Below, piece after piece: positions 7,750 to 14,872 of a DNA stretch of 38,623 nt. Each line of letters opens with the position of its first letter. Position 1 is the first letter of the stretch. Source of the stretch: Bacillota bacterium (GTDB taxonomy: Bacteria > Sysuimicrobiota > Sysuimicrobiia > Sysuimicrobiales > Segetimicrobiaceae); contig JAJPIA010000008.1 of the NCBI GenBank assembly GCA_021324975.1, positions 1 to 38,623 of the forward strand, given 5' to 3'. A model generated the notes under the pieces. It saw nothing but the letters and a program-made list of their open reading frames with translations. It was not told the DNA's origin and ran no database searches. Made by a program: the position numbers and the translations under genes.

Positions 7750-8772
7750 ATGATCAAGCTGGGATATAAGGCGTCGGCGGAGCAGTTCGGTCCCAAGGAC
7801 CTGCTGGAATTCGCGGTATTCGCGGAGGAGTGCGGCTTCGACAGCGTGGCGGTCAGCGATCACTACCAGCCGTGGCGTCACCACGGCGGCCACGCGCCGT
7901 TCTGCTTCGCCTGGCTGGGCGCGGTCGGGGCGCGTACCCGCCGGATCGAAATGGGCACGAGCGTCGTCACCCCGAGTTTCCGCTACCACCCGGGAATCGT
8001 CGCGCAGGCGTCGGCGACGCTGGCCTGCCTGTTCCCGGGCCGCGTCTGGCTGGGCATCGGGACCGGCGAATCGATGAACGAGGTGCCGCTCGGCATCGCC
8101 TGGCCCGATCAGAAAGAGCGGTTCGCGCGGATAAAGGAGGCGGCCGAGCTCATGCGGCGCCTCTGGACCGAAGAGCGGGTGACGTACGGAGGCACCTACT
8201 ACCGGACCCACAACGCCACGATCTATGACCGGCCCGAGACCCCGGTGCCGCTCTACATCGCCGCCTCGGGGCCGGCCGCCGCCAAATTGGCCGGCCGCGT
8301 GGCCGACGGCTTCATCTGCACCAGCGGGAAAGGCATGGCGCTGTACGCAGACACGCTGCTGCCTGCCGTGAAGGAAACCGCGGAGAAGGCCGGGCGCAGT
8401 CTGTCGGGCATCGAGTTGACGATCGAGATGAAGGTGTCGTTCGACCGCGACCGGCAGCGGGCGCTGGAGGATACGCGCCACTGGGCGCAGCTCGCCCTTT
8501 CGCAGGAAGAGAAGGTCGGCGTCGAGGATCCGATCGAGATGGAGCGGAGGGCGGATGCGCTTCCGCTCGAGCGCGCCGCGAGCCGGTGGCTCGTGTCGAG
8601 CGATCCCGAGCAGCAGGTCGAGCAAATCATGCCGTATCTGAAGCTGGGGTTTACCCATCTGATCTTCCACGCGCCCGGCCCGGACCAGAAGCGGTTTCTC
8701 AAGCTCTACGGCGAGGAGGTGCTGCCGCGCCTCCGGAAGGCGGCCGCGCAGGGCCTGCCGGCCGCGCGCTGA
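7750..8772 (+). CDS. F420-dependent glucose-6-phosphate dehydrogenase-like LLM oxidoreductase
   Basis: This 340-residue TIM-barrel protein closely follows mycobacterial Fgd1 throughout, from '[10 protein letters not shown]' near the start to '[11 protein letters not shown]' near the end. The residues known in Fgd1 to act in catalysis or hold glucose-6-phosphate and F420 appear conserved: Asp37, His38, Trp42, Glu107, the Thr and Lys of 'CTSGKG', a later Lys ('QEEKVGV') and Arg ('SRWLV'). Fgd oxidises glucose-6-phosphate and makes reduced F420. Paralogues in this family act on other substrates, so the exact substrate is uncertain. The ATG at 7750 follows GAGGAGGG and matches the Fgd N-terminus. 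It lies between a transporter ATPase and a binding-protein gene, an unusual place that may tie F420H2 supply to catabolism of the imported compound. Confidence 0.85.
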   Translation: MIKLGYKASAEQFGPKDLLEFAVFAEECGFDSVAVSDHYQPWRHHGGHAPFCFAWLGAVGARTRRIEMGTSVVTPSFRYHPGIVAQASATLACLFPGRVWLGIGTGESMNEVPLGIAWPDQKERFARIKEAAELMRRLWTEERVTYGGTYYRTHNATIYDRPETPVPLYIAASGPAAAKLAGRVADGFICTSGKGMALYADTLLPAVKETAEKAGRSLSGIELTIEMKVSFDRDRQRALEDTRHWAQLALSQEEKVGVEDPIEMERRADALPLERAASRWLVSSDPEQQVEQIMPYLKLGFTHLIFHAPGPDQKRFLKLYGEEVLPRLRKAAAQGLPAAR

Positions 8773-8821
8773 CGCGTCCACGTTGCGGACGCGTCCGCGT
8801 TGCAGACGCGTCCGCGGAGCG
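8771..8821. repeat. three tandem 17-bp repeats containing the palindrome GACGCGTC
   Basis: Three head-to-tail 17-bp units (8771-8787, 8788-8804, 8805-8821) share GACGCGTCC followed by a variable seven-base end. Each contains the self-complementary octamer GACGCGTC, and the middle one is part of the 10-bp palindrome GGACGCGTCC (8787-8796). The array starts within the stop codon of the Fgd-like gene and ends 22 bases before the binding-protein start. It could be clustered operator sites, an RNA structural element or a simple slippage expansion. Confidence 0.7.
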
Positions 8822-8843
8822 AAACCGAAAACAAGGAGGGCGT

Positions 8844-9707
8844 ATGCGTCGACGAATCGGGTTTGCGATGGCGATTGCAGCGCTGCTGGCGTGGGGCGCG
8901 CTCGGCGGTCCCGGGTCGCGGGCCGCGGCGCAGCCGGCGGGCTACCATCTGGTGACCGCGGGCTACCTCACCGTCGCCACGCACGGCTCCCTGCCGCCGG
9001 AAATCGTGGTGGGCCCCGGCGACGAGCTCGGCGGCGTGGACGGGATGCTCTACAACGCCTTCGTGAAAGACCACGGGTTGAAGCTGAAGCTCTTCCAGAC
9101 GACGTTCGCCTCGATGATCCTGGCCGTCGAACAGGGCAAGGTGGACGCCGGCGAGGGCGTCTTCTATACGGCCGAGCGGGCGAAGCACGTGTACTATGCG
9201 TATCCGTTCTACGTCACCCACGCGTTCATCGCCACGCTGCCGTCATTCCAGTATACCGGTCCCGACAGCATGGCGGGGAAGAAGGTGGGAACCGTCATCG
9301 GCTACGTGTGGGCGCCGTATCTTCAAAAGTGGTCGCCCTCGGGCGTGGGGCTGTTCCCGGACGAAGTGACGGTGAGCCAGGCGCTGCTCAACGGCCAGGT
9401 CCAGGGCTATATCAACGGCTTCGAACGGCTGGGCCCCGGCAACACCATTCTCGAGGCGCCCTTTAACGGCAAAGCCGTGGCGCATCCGCTGCACCCGGGC
9501 GACTTCGGGTTCCCCGAGTCGGTGCTCTCGAACATCGCGTACAACATCGTCAACTGCAAGAACCCCGGCATGGCCGCCGCCTTGAACGAGGAGATCACAA
9601 AGCTGCACGCGAGCGGTGAATGGCAGAAGGGCCTCACGGACCTTCAATTGGGCCCGGCGGCGGATGCGCCGCTCAAAAACCCCACGCAGATCTGCAGCGG
9701 CGGGTAG
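8844..9707 (+). CDS. periplasmic amino-acid-type ABC substrate-binding protein 1 (family 3)
   Basis: This 287-residue protein has a Sec signal peptide (residues 1-29, cleavage near 'RAAA-Q') with no lipobox. The mature part is a family 3 binding protein: 'GYLTVATHGSLPPE' at the first strand, then 'FASMILAVEQGKVDAG' and 'AERAKHVYYAYPFYV'. The ATG follows AAGGAGGG. Only two cysteines are present (238 and 284), and both recur in the paralogue at 12145, which suggests a disulfide pinning the C-terminus. Both paralogues end in QICSGG. It should deliver ligand to the permease/ATPase complex encoded upstream. The ligand is unknown and may not be a standard amino acid, as the enzymes around it are not amino-acid enzymes. 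Confidence 0.88.
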   Translation: MRRRIGFAMAIAALLAWGALGGPGSRAAAQPAGYHLVTAGYLTVATHGSLPPEIVVGPGDELGGVDGMLYNAFVKDHGLKLKLFQTTFASMILAVEQGKVDAGEGVFYTAERAKHVYYAYPFYVTHAFIATLPSFQYTGPDSMAGKKVGTVIGYVWAPYLQKWSPSGVGLFPDEVTVSQALLNGQVQGYINGFERLGPGNTILEAPFNGKAVAHPLHPGDFGFPESVLSNIAYNIVNCKNPGMAAALNEEITKLHASGEWQKGLTDLQLGPAADAPLKNPTQICSGG

Positions 9708-9720
9708 AGGAGGGCGCGGC

Positions 9721-10185
9721 ATGGCTGAGAAGACCGGCGACGACCGCCGCGGCACGTCGATCGAACTGACGGTTTCGGGGGCCTCCGCCCGCGTGGCGCT
9801 GTGGGACGACTTGGCGCCCCAGACGGTGGCCGCCCTGCTCGAGTCGCTCCCGCTCGAGGCTCCGCTGCAGCACTGCAAGTGGTCCGGCAGCGCCTGCTTT
9901 GCCGACGTGTCGAAGGGCGCAATCGCCGGGGTGAGCGGTCTCGAGTCGCCGGTGGTGTCCATCTACCCGGGCGTGCTGGCGGTGCGGCCTCCCGCCCCGG
10001 GCGCGCCGGGGGCCGAGCTGCTGATCGCCTACGGCGACGCGGAGTACCGATGGCCGGACGGGCGCCGGCAGGTCACGCCGGTCGGCGAACTGGAGCCCGG
10101 GGCCGGGGCGGTGCTGGACGCGCTCGCGGCCACCGCGGCGAAGGGCCGAACGACGATCCGCCTGCGGCTGGCGGAGGGACGCTGA
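9721..10185 (+). CDS. DUF3830 family protein, copy 1 of 3
   Basis: This 154-residue protein has the DUF3830 pattern, a predicted cyclophilin-like beta-barrel: 'LAPQTVAALLESLPLEAPLQHCKWSG', then 'VVSIYPGVLAV' and 'ELLIAYGDAEYR'. The first 12 or so residues are an extra hydrophilic leader absent from copies 2 and 3. The ATG follows AGGAGGG 13 bases after the binding-protein stop, and its own stop overlaps the start of copy 2 (TGATG). The molecular role of DUF3830 is not established; genes of the family are often found with transport and cyclic-amide hydrolysis genes. Three consecutive divergent copies suggest a hetero-oligomer. No catalytic residue can be assigned from sequence alone. Confidence 0.82.
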   Translation: MAEKTGDDRRGTSIELTVSGASARVALWDDLAPQTVAALLESLPLEAPLQHCKWSGSACFADVSKGAIAGVSGLESPVVSIYPGVLAVRPPAPGAPGAELLIAYGDAEYRWPDGRRQVTPVGELEPGAGAVLDALAATAAKGRTTIRLRLAEGR

Positions 10186-10607
10186 TGCCCAAGCGGATTC
10201 GGCTCACGCTGGACGGTGTGGAGGCGGTCGCGCGGCTCAACGAGGAGGCCGCGCCCGAGACGGTCGCCAAGTTCTGGGCGGCGCTGCCGGTCGAGGAGAC
10301 GCTTCGGCACGTGCGGTGGGGCGGCGAGGCCGGGTACATCCTCATCCGGAAGCTCGCCGACAAGACCCAGCCGATCGAGAATCGGATCAGCATCTACCCC
10401 CCGGCGAGCATCGGGTTTCGTCCCGAACACGGCGAGGTGGCCTTTTCCTACGGGCAGGCGCAGGCGCGCGACCACGTGCGCCCCGCAACCTGGGCCTGCC
10501 ATCTCGCCACCATCGAGACCAACGTGGACGCGTTTTTCGCCAAGGTGCGGGCGACGCGCGCCGAAGGCGGGAAGCCGATCCGCCTGGCGCGCGAGGAGAG
10601 CCGATGA
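10185..10607 (+). CDS. DUF3830 family protein, copy 2 of 3
   Basis: This is the second DUF3830 protein, 140 residues. It shares the family backbone 'AAPETVAKFWAALPVEETLRH' and a histidine before the Trp-Gly-Gly turn ('RHVRWGG'). It also has 'RISIYPPASIGF' and 'EVAFSYGQA'. It differs from copies 1 and 3 by a Gly in place of the Ser in the W[SG]G turn and by a longer loop ('ADKTQPIEN'). The ATG overlaps the previous stop by one base, and the end overlaps copy 3 by four (ATGA), so the three are made together and probably in equal amounts. No signal peptide or membrane segment is present, so it should be cytosolic. Confidence 0.82.
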   Translation: MPKRIRLTLDGVEAVARLNEEAAPETVAKFWAALPVEETLRHVRWGGEAGYILIRKLADKTQPIENRISIYPPASIGFRPEHGEVAFSYGQAQARDHVRPATWACHLATIETNVDAFFAKVRATRAEGGKPIRLAREESR

Positions 10608-11014
10608 AGACGGTGCAGATCGAAGTGGACGGTGTCGTCGCCGAGGCGGAGCTTCTGGAAGACCGGGCGCCGCGGACCACCGCCGCGTTCTGGGACGCGC
10701 TCCCGATCACGACGGCATTGACGCACACCATCTGGTCCGGGCGCGCGTGCGGCTTCAGCGTCGAGCGGCTGCGGTCGGTCGACGGCCTGGAGCACGGCGT
10801 CTGCTCGATCTACCCCGGGGCGCTCGTTGCACGGCCCGACGCGGGCGAGGTGCTGCTCAGCTACGGCGCCGCGGAGTACCGGACCGTGCTCGGCGTGCAG
10901 TACGGCACGCGCATCGCGCGCCTCGTCCGGAATCAGGCGGCCATGCTCGCGGTGCTGGAACGGATGCACGACGAGGGCGATAAGACCATCACGATCAAGC
11001 GGGCCGGGGGTTAG
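10604..11014 (+). CDS. DUF3830 family protein, copy 3 of 3
   Basis: This is the third DUF3830 protein, 136 residues, starting with a strand typical of the family ('TVQIEVDGVVAEAEL'). It then has 'RAPRTTAAFWDALPITTALTH', 'IWSGRACGF', 'CSIYPGALVARP' and 'EVLLSYGAAEYR'. The His before the W-S-G turn is shared by all three copies. It begins in the ATGA overlap with copy 2 and ends 4 bases before the GTG of the LLM oxidoreductase. The copies are clearly diverged, so the triplication is old and each may have its own role, for example different faces of one complex. Confidence 0.82.
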   Translation: MKTVQIEVDGVVAEAELLEDRAPRTTAAFWDALPITTALTHTIWSGRACGFSVERLRSVDGLEHGVCSIYPGALVARPDAGEVLLSYGAAEYRTVLGVQYGTRIARLVRNQAAMLAVLERMHDEGDKTITIKRAGG

Positions 11015-11018
11015 GCCC

Positions 11019-12005
11019 GTGGCGCTGAAATTCAGCACGGGAGTACCGAACTGCCGGGAGGGACGGCTCAACCCGATTCAGTCGGTGGACGTCGCCTGGA
11101 TGCGCGATGTCGCGACGGCCGCGGAGTCCCTCGGTTTCTACTCGCTGTGGTTCAACGAGTTCATGCAGACGGAACCCCGGGTCGCGGAGCGCTTCGACAA
11201 CCCGCCGAACTACTACGACCCGCTGGTGACGATCGGCTATCTCGCGGCGCTGACCCGCCGCATCCGGTTCGTGACGAGCACCATCGTCCTGCCGCACCAT
11301 CACCCGATCCTGTTGAACCGGCAGGTTGCCACGCTGGACGCGCTGTCGAACGGCCGCATGACGCTGGGCATCGGCCTCGGGGGCGCGCTCGACGAGTACC
11401 GGCGCCAGCGTGGGGATCTCCGCGCGTACAACCGCGGTGAGATGATGGACGAGTTCGTCCAGGCGCTGCGCACGCTCTGGAGCGACCGCAAGGCGAGCTT
11501 CTCCGGGCGGTTCGCCAAGTTCGAGGACGTCGAGACCTCCCCCAAGCCGGTCCAGCGCCCGCTCCCGATCTTCATGGCCGGCGAGGCCGAGGGCGTCCTG
11601 CGGCGCGTCGCGCGGTGGGGCGAGGGCTGGATCGACAGCCACGTGCTGCCAGACCACCTGCGCGAGCTGATTGCCCAGATTCATCGCTATATGCTCGAGA
11701 CGCGGGGCCGGACCGCGTCCATGGAGATCGCGCGGCAGTTCTACATCAGCCTGGCCGATTCCGAGGAGGCCGCGCAGGCCAACTTCCGGGCGTCGCTGCC
11801 GAACATGAAGCCGGGGCAAGCGGCGCGGCGCCGCGAGGGCGAAGCCAATCTGATCGGCACGCCGGACCAGATCGCCAAGCGCCTCAAGGACTACACCGCG
11901 GCCGGCGTCACCGAGATCTGCGCCATCTTCTTCTCGCCGAACGCGGCCGGCGCGATCACGCAGATGGATCGGTTCGCCCGCGACGTGATCCCGGCCGTCG
12001 CCTAA
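11019..12005 (+). CDS. LLM-class (luciferase-like) flavin or F420 oxidoreductase
   Basis: This 328-residue TIM-barrel protein of the bacterial luciferase superfamily has 'AESLGFYSLWFNEFM' in the first barrel repeat, 'VTSTIVLPHHHPILLNRQVATLDALSNGRM' at the core, and 'GTPDQIAKRLKDYTAAGVTEI' near the C-terminus. It differs from the Fgd-like protein upstream, lacking the glucose-6-phosphate residues. The family uses FMNH2 or F420 in monooxygenation, dehydrogenation or reduction; which applies here cannot be read. The GTG start follows the third DUF3830 stop by 4 bases. Second in a repeated order of 'LLM enzyme, then binding protein', it probably acts on the imported compound or a product of it. 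Confidence 0.85.
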   Translation: MALKFSTGVPNCREGRLNPIQSVDVAWMRDVATAAESLGFYSLWFNEFMQTEPRVAERFDNPPNYYDPLVTIGYLAALTRRIRFVTSTIVLPHHHPILLNRQVATLDALSNGRMTLGIGLGGALDEYRRQRGDLRAYNRGEMMDEFVQALRTLWSDRKASFSGRFAKFEDVETSPKPVQRPLPIFMAGEAEGVLRRVARWGEGWIDSHVLPDHLRELIAQIHRYMLETRGRTASMEIARQFYISLADSEEAAQANFRASLPNMKPGQAARRREGEANLIGTPDQIAKRLKDYTAAGVTEICAIFFSPNAAGAITQMDRFARDVIPAVA

Positions 12006-12144
12006 GTTGGGGCCCGCCGCCGCGCGGGGCGGCCTCGATCCCGTCGGTCTCGAAATTCTGTGGCGGCGGCTCGTCGCGGCAAGGTCTTTGGCGCGGCGCG
12101 GGAGAACACGCGGGCAATTGCAGGCAGACAAGGGGGTGCCGCGA

Positions 12145-12975
12145 ATGATGCGTCTGCGAGTCCTGGCCGTCGTGTTGTTGGCGAGCGCGCTCGGCGTTCT
12201 TCAGTCGCCGGCCCTGCCTCAGGGAACCGCCTTTCGGCTGGTGAACCCCGGCTATCTGACGGTCGGCACCTACGGCACCGTGCTGCCGGTCATCATCATC
12301 AGTCCTGGAGACACCATGGGCGGCCAGGAGGGCGCGCTGTTCAACGCGTTCGTCCGCGATCACTCGTTGAAGCTCAAGCTGTACCAGACCACCTTCTCGT
12401 CGATGATTCTCGCGGTGGAGCAGGGCAAGATCGACGCGGGGACATACGTCTTCTACACGCAGGAGCGCGCGAAGCACGTCTACTACACATATCCGTTCTT
12501 CGTCAGCCGCGCCGTCATCTACACGTTGAAGTCGTTCCCCTACACCGGCCCGGAGAGCATGAACGGACAGAAGGTGGGCACGGTGGTGGGGTTCGTGTGG
12601 GCGGCCCCTCTTCAGGCCTGGTCGCCGTCCGGCGCGGCGCTCTTCCCGGATCAGACGACGGTCGGGCAGGCCCTCTTGAACGGCCAGATCCAGGGATACG
12701 TCAACGGCAACATGGTCATCCACGCGCCGCCGCTGAGCGACTCCCCCAACGTCGTGGCGCACCCGCTGCACCCCGGCGACTTCACGATCCCCGAGTCGAT
12801 GCTCTCGAACAACGCCTACAACATCGTGGGGTGCGCCAACCGTGGCCTCGCCGCGGCGCTGGATCGAGAGCTGGCGACGATGCACTCGACCGGCGAGTGG
12901 CGGAAGGCGCTGGCGGCCAACGGCCTCGAGGACGTGCCGCTCAAGACGCCGGGCCAGATCTGCAGCGGCGGCTGA
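12145..12975 (+). CDS. periplasmic amino-acid-type ABC substrate-binding protein 2 (family 3)
   Basis: This 276-residue paralogue of the binding protein at 8844 shares 'GYLTVGTYGTVLPV', 'QTTFSSMILAVEQGKIDAG', the 'QERAKHVYYTYPFFV' block and the QICSGG ending. A Sec signal peptide occupies about residues 1-25, without a lipobox. Cysteines 230 and 273 match the pair in the paralogue and are the only ones. It has no permease or ATPase of its own nearby, so it probably shares the transporter at 5484-7625 and widens its ligand range. Start: ATG 12145 or the next codon, after AAGGGGG. It is separated from the LLM gene by 139 GC-rich bases with no recognised signal. Confidence 0.87.
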   Translation: MMRLRVLAVVLLASALGVLQSPALPQGTAFRLVNPGYLTVGTYGTVLPVIIISPGDTMGGQEGALFNAFVRDHSLKLKLYQTTFSSMILAVEQGKIDAGTYVFYTQERAKHVYYTYPFFVSRAVIYTLKSFPYTGPESMNGQKVGTVVGFVWAAPLQAWSPSGAALFPDQTTVGQALLNGQIQGYVNGNMVIHAPPLSDSPNVVAHPLHPGDFTIPESMLSNNAYNIVGCANRGLAAALDRELATMHSTGEWRKALAANGLEDVPLKTPGQICSGG

Positions 12976-13059
12976 CGCCGCACCCCGGACCCCTCGCTTC
13001 CGTGATAAGGGACCAGTAGCTCTCCGTCCAGCGCGAACTGTCTTGAATTGTGACGAGGT

Positions 13060-13095
13060 ATATGCAAAACACGCCATTTGGCGCGTTTTGCATAT
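13060..13095. promoter_or_regulatory. 36-bp near-perfect palindrome, candidate operator before the LLM/4-OT operon
   Basis: Seventeen of eighteen base pairs match between the arms ATATGCAAAAC (13060-13070) and GTTTTGCATAT (13085-13095), continuing inward through CGCCA/TGGCG. The only mismatch is A13071 against C13084. It lies 55 bases before the ATG at 13150 and just upstream of a TATACT -10-like box (13116-13121), a usual place for a repressor site. The transcript could also form a long hairpin, but no U-run follows, so a terminator is less likely. It is notably AT-rich for this window. Confidence 0.65.
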
Positions 13096-13149
13096 CGGGC
13101 GCGTCCGCACACTTCTATACTATTGCCTAAACGCCGAGAGAGGTCGGGG

Positions 13150-14175
13150 ATGACGCTGGCGTTAGGCGTGTTGCTGAACGCCGAGTATCCGGTGACTGAG
13201 CTCGTTGCCCTCGCGCAGCTCAGCGAGGCCCTCGGGTACGACCAGGTTTGGTATACCGATATCCGTTTGTTTCGCGAGTGCTATCTTGGCCTCGCGGCGA
13301 TCGCGGCGAATACGCGGAAGATCCGCCTGGGCCCAGGAGTCACGGATCCGTACTCGCGGCATCCGGCAGTGACGGCGTCGACGATTTGCACCTTGGATGA
13401 GATGTGCGGCGGCCGGGCGTTGCTGGGTCTCGGCGTCGGGTCGACGGGCTTTCGAGAACTCGGCATTCGGGCGGAGCATCCGGTCGCGGCCCTGCGCGAG
13501 GCCGTCACGCTCATCCGCCGGCTCCTGCGAGGCGAGGAAGTAACGTTCCAAGGGAAGGTGATCTCCCTCGCCGGCGGCAGGCTGCAGTTCACGCCGGTCC
13601 GGGCCGAGATCCCGATCTATTTTGCAACGCAGGGCGTCCGCATCACGGAGCTGGCCGGCGAAGTCGCGGACGGCGTGATGATTGCCAATACGGCGATGCC
13701 CTCCGCGGTCGATTTCTATCTCGACTGCGTGAAGCGGGGTACGGAAAAGAGCCGGCGGCCCCTCCAGCAGGTCGATGTCGTCTTGCGCTTCGAGATGTGC
13801 ATCGCGGACAACGCCGCCGACGCCGAGGCAGTCATGCGCCGGCGGGTCGCGATGCGGATCGCCGCCGGCTACGGCCATTGGGACTACCTGGAACGCCTCG
13901 GCATCACGCTGCCCGAGGCGTTCGTCGAGATCGCGGCGCGGCGGGATCTGCGGGCCGCGGCGGACGCGGGCCATCTGCTGCCCCCCGAGGCAGTGACGCG
14001 TACGGTCCTAGCCGGCGATCCGGCGCAGGTCGCCGGGCAGCTGGCGTCCGCGATCCGGCCAGGAGTGTCGCGTCTGATCGTGCGACCCCACGCCGTGCCG
14101 GGCGGCGCGGTAGGCGACGTCCTCCGGCGATTTGTGACCGACGTCGTGCCGCGCGTGGGCGCGGCAACGCACTGA
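13150..14175 (+). CDS. LLM-class F420-dependent oxidoreductase, Mer-like
   Basis: This 341-residue luciferase-superfamily protein has 'AQLSEALGYDQVWYTDIRLFRE', 'RKIRLGPGVTDPYSRHPAVTASTICTLDEM' and 'LLGLGVGSTGFRELGI'. This arrangement is typical of the Mer-type F420 branch (methylenetetrahydromethanopterin reductase-like and relatives). Those relatives use F420 to reduce or oxidise varied small molecules; the substrate is unknown. The ATG has a purine-rich site (GAGAGAGG) upstream. It is the first gene of a long plus-strand run (tautomerase, cupin, binding protein, isochorismatase-like, permeases, AraC) and lies directly after the palindromic element, so it is probably promoter-proximal. Confidence 0.85.
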   Translation: MTLALGVLLNAEYPVTELVALAQLSEALGYDQVWYTDIRLFRECYLGLAAIAANTRKIRLGPGVTDPYSRHPAVTASTICTLDEMCGGRALLGLGVGSTGFRELGIRAEHPVAALREAVTLIRRLLRGEEVTFQGKVISLAGGRLQFTPVRAEIPIYFATQGVRITELAGEVADGVMIANTAMPSAVDFYLDCVKRGTEKSRRPLQQVDVVLRFEMCIADNAADAEAVMRRRVAMRIAAGYGHWDYLERLGITLPEAFVEIAARRDLRAAADAGHLLPPEAVTRTVLAGDPAQVAGQLASAIRPGVSRLIVRPHAVPGGAVGDVLRRFVTDVVPRVGAATH

Positions 14176-14207
14176 CACGCGATGTCCGACCACGGGAGGG
14201 GACCTCT

Positions 14208-14402
14208 ATGCCGGTCGTCAGGATCGAGATGTACGAGGGGCGGACGCTCGATCAGAAGCGCGAACTGGTGCGGGGTGTGACCGAGGTGGTGGCGCGGGTC
14301 ACGGGCAACCCGGCCGACGCCGTGCACGTCATCATCGACGAGGTCAAGCGGGAGAACTGGAGCATCGGCGGACTGCTGCAGCCCGATCGGCAGAAGCGGT
14401 AG
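14208..14402 (+). CDS. 4-oxalocrotonate tautomerase family small protein
   Basis: This 64-residue protein begins Met-Pro-Val-Val. Removal of Met would expose Pro1, the general base of the 4-OT family. 'YEGRTLDQKRELVRGVTEVVARV' and 'VHVIIDEVKRENWSIGG' match 4-OT monomers of 60-70 residues, which assemble as hexamers. The first catalytic Arg is plausible within the 'RENW' segment. The family isomerises 2-hydroxydienoates to enones during ring-cleavage catabolism, or has related activities. The ATG at 14208 is chosen because it yields the essential Pro and follows GGGAGGGG. Its place between an F420-type oxidoreductase and a cupin suggests tautomerisation of an unsaturated intermediate. Confidence 0.9.
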   Translation: MPVVRIEMYEGRTLDQKRELVRGVTEVVARVTGNPADAVHVIIDEVKRENWSIGGLLQPDRQKR

Positions 14403-14443
14403 TCAATCGCGTTTGCGCGGCCGCGCAGAAGGGAGCGAAGAGG

Positions 14444-14872
14444 ATGCCGAAAGTCGTCAAGTTGAAGACCGCGGACATTCCTCCGACGGACCTGACCAAG
14501 GGTATGCATACCCGCTACCTGGTGTGCCACGAAACCGTCGGCAGCGAAGCCCTCCGCATGGGCGTTTGCCACCACGAGCCCGACATGGCGGACCTCAAAT
14601 GGGAGGGCAAGAGCGAGGAGTCGTTCTACGTGGCCAAGGGCAGCATCCGCCTGATCTGGGAGGGTCAGGACGGGGACCGCGGCGATGTCGTCGTCCGCGA
14701 GGGTGAGCAGATCTACCTGCCCAGGGGCTACCGGTACATTCTGCGGGCCACCGGCGAACCCGCGATCAACGTGTTCGGCATCGGCGGCACGTCAACCAGT
14801 CTTGAGCCGATCGTCGGGCCCGAGCGCGCGCGGCAGATCAAGGAGGCCGCGGATCGGGCGGTGCGGGTGTGA
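14444..14872 (+). CDS. cupin domain protein
   Basis: This 142-residue single-domain cupin has 'WEGKSEESFYVAKGSIRLIWEG' in the first cupin block and 'VVREGEQIYLPRGYRYILRATGEPAINVF' in the second. The first block lacks the usual His-x-His pair ('GKSEESFYV'), so the metal site is reduced or absent and the protein may bind rather than transform a ligand. The ATG follows GAAGAGG. Its last codons overlap the GTG start of the family-5 binding-protein gene (GTGA, 14869-14872). Candidate roles are isomerase, sugar- or acid-binding protein, or a helper of the neighbouring oxidoreductase. Confidence 0.82.
   Translation: MPKVVKLKTADIPPTDLTKGMHTRYLVCHETVGSEALRMGVCHHEPDMADLKWEGKSEESFYVAKGSIRLIWEGQDGDRGDVVVREGEQIYLPRGYRYILRATGEPAINVFGIGGTSTSLEPIVGPERARQIKEAADRAVRV

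Noticed and set aside
8771-8821. CRISPR-like array
   Set aside because: The units are contiguous 17-bp repeats without spacers, and no cas genes are present.
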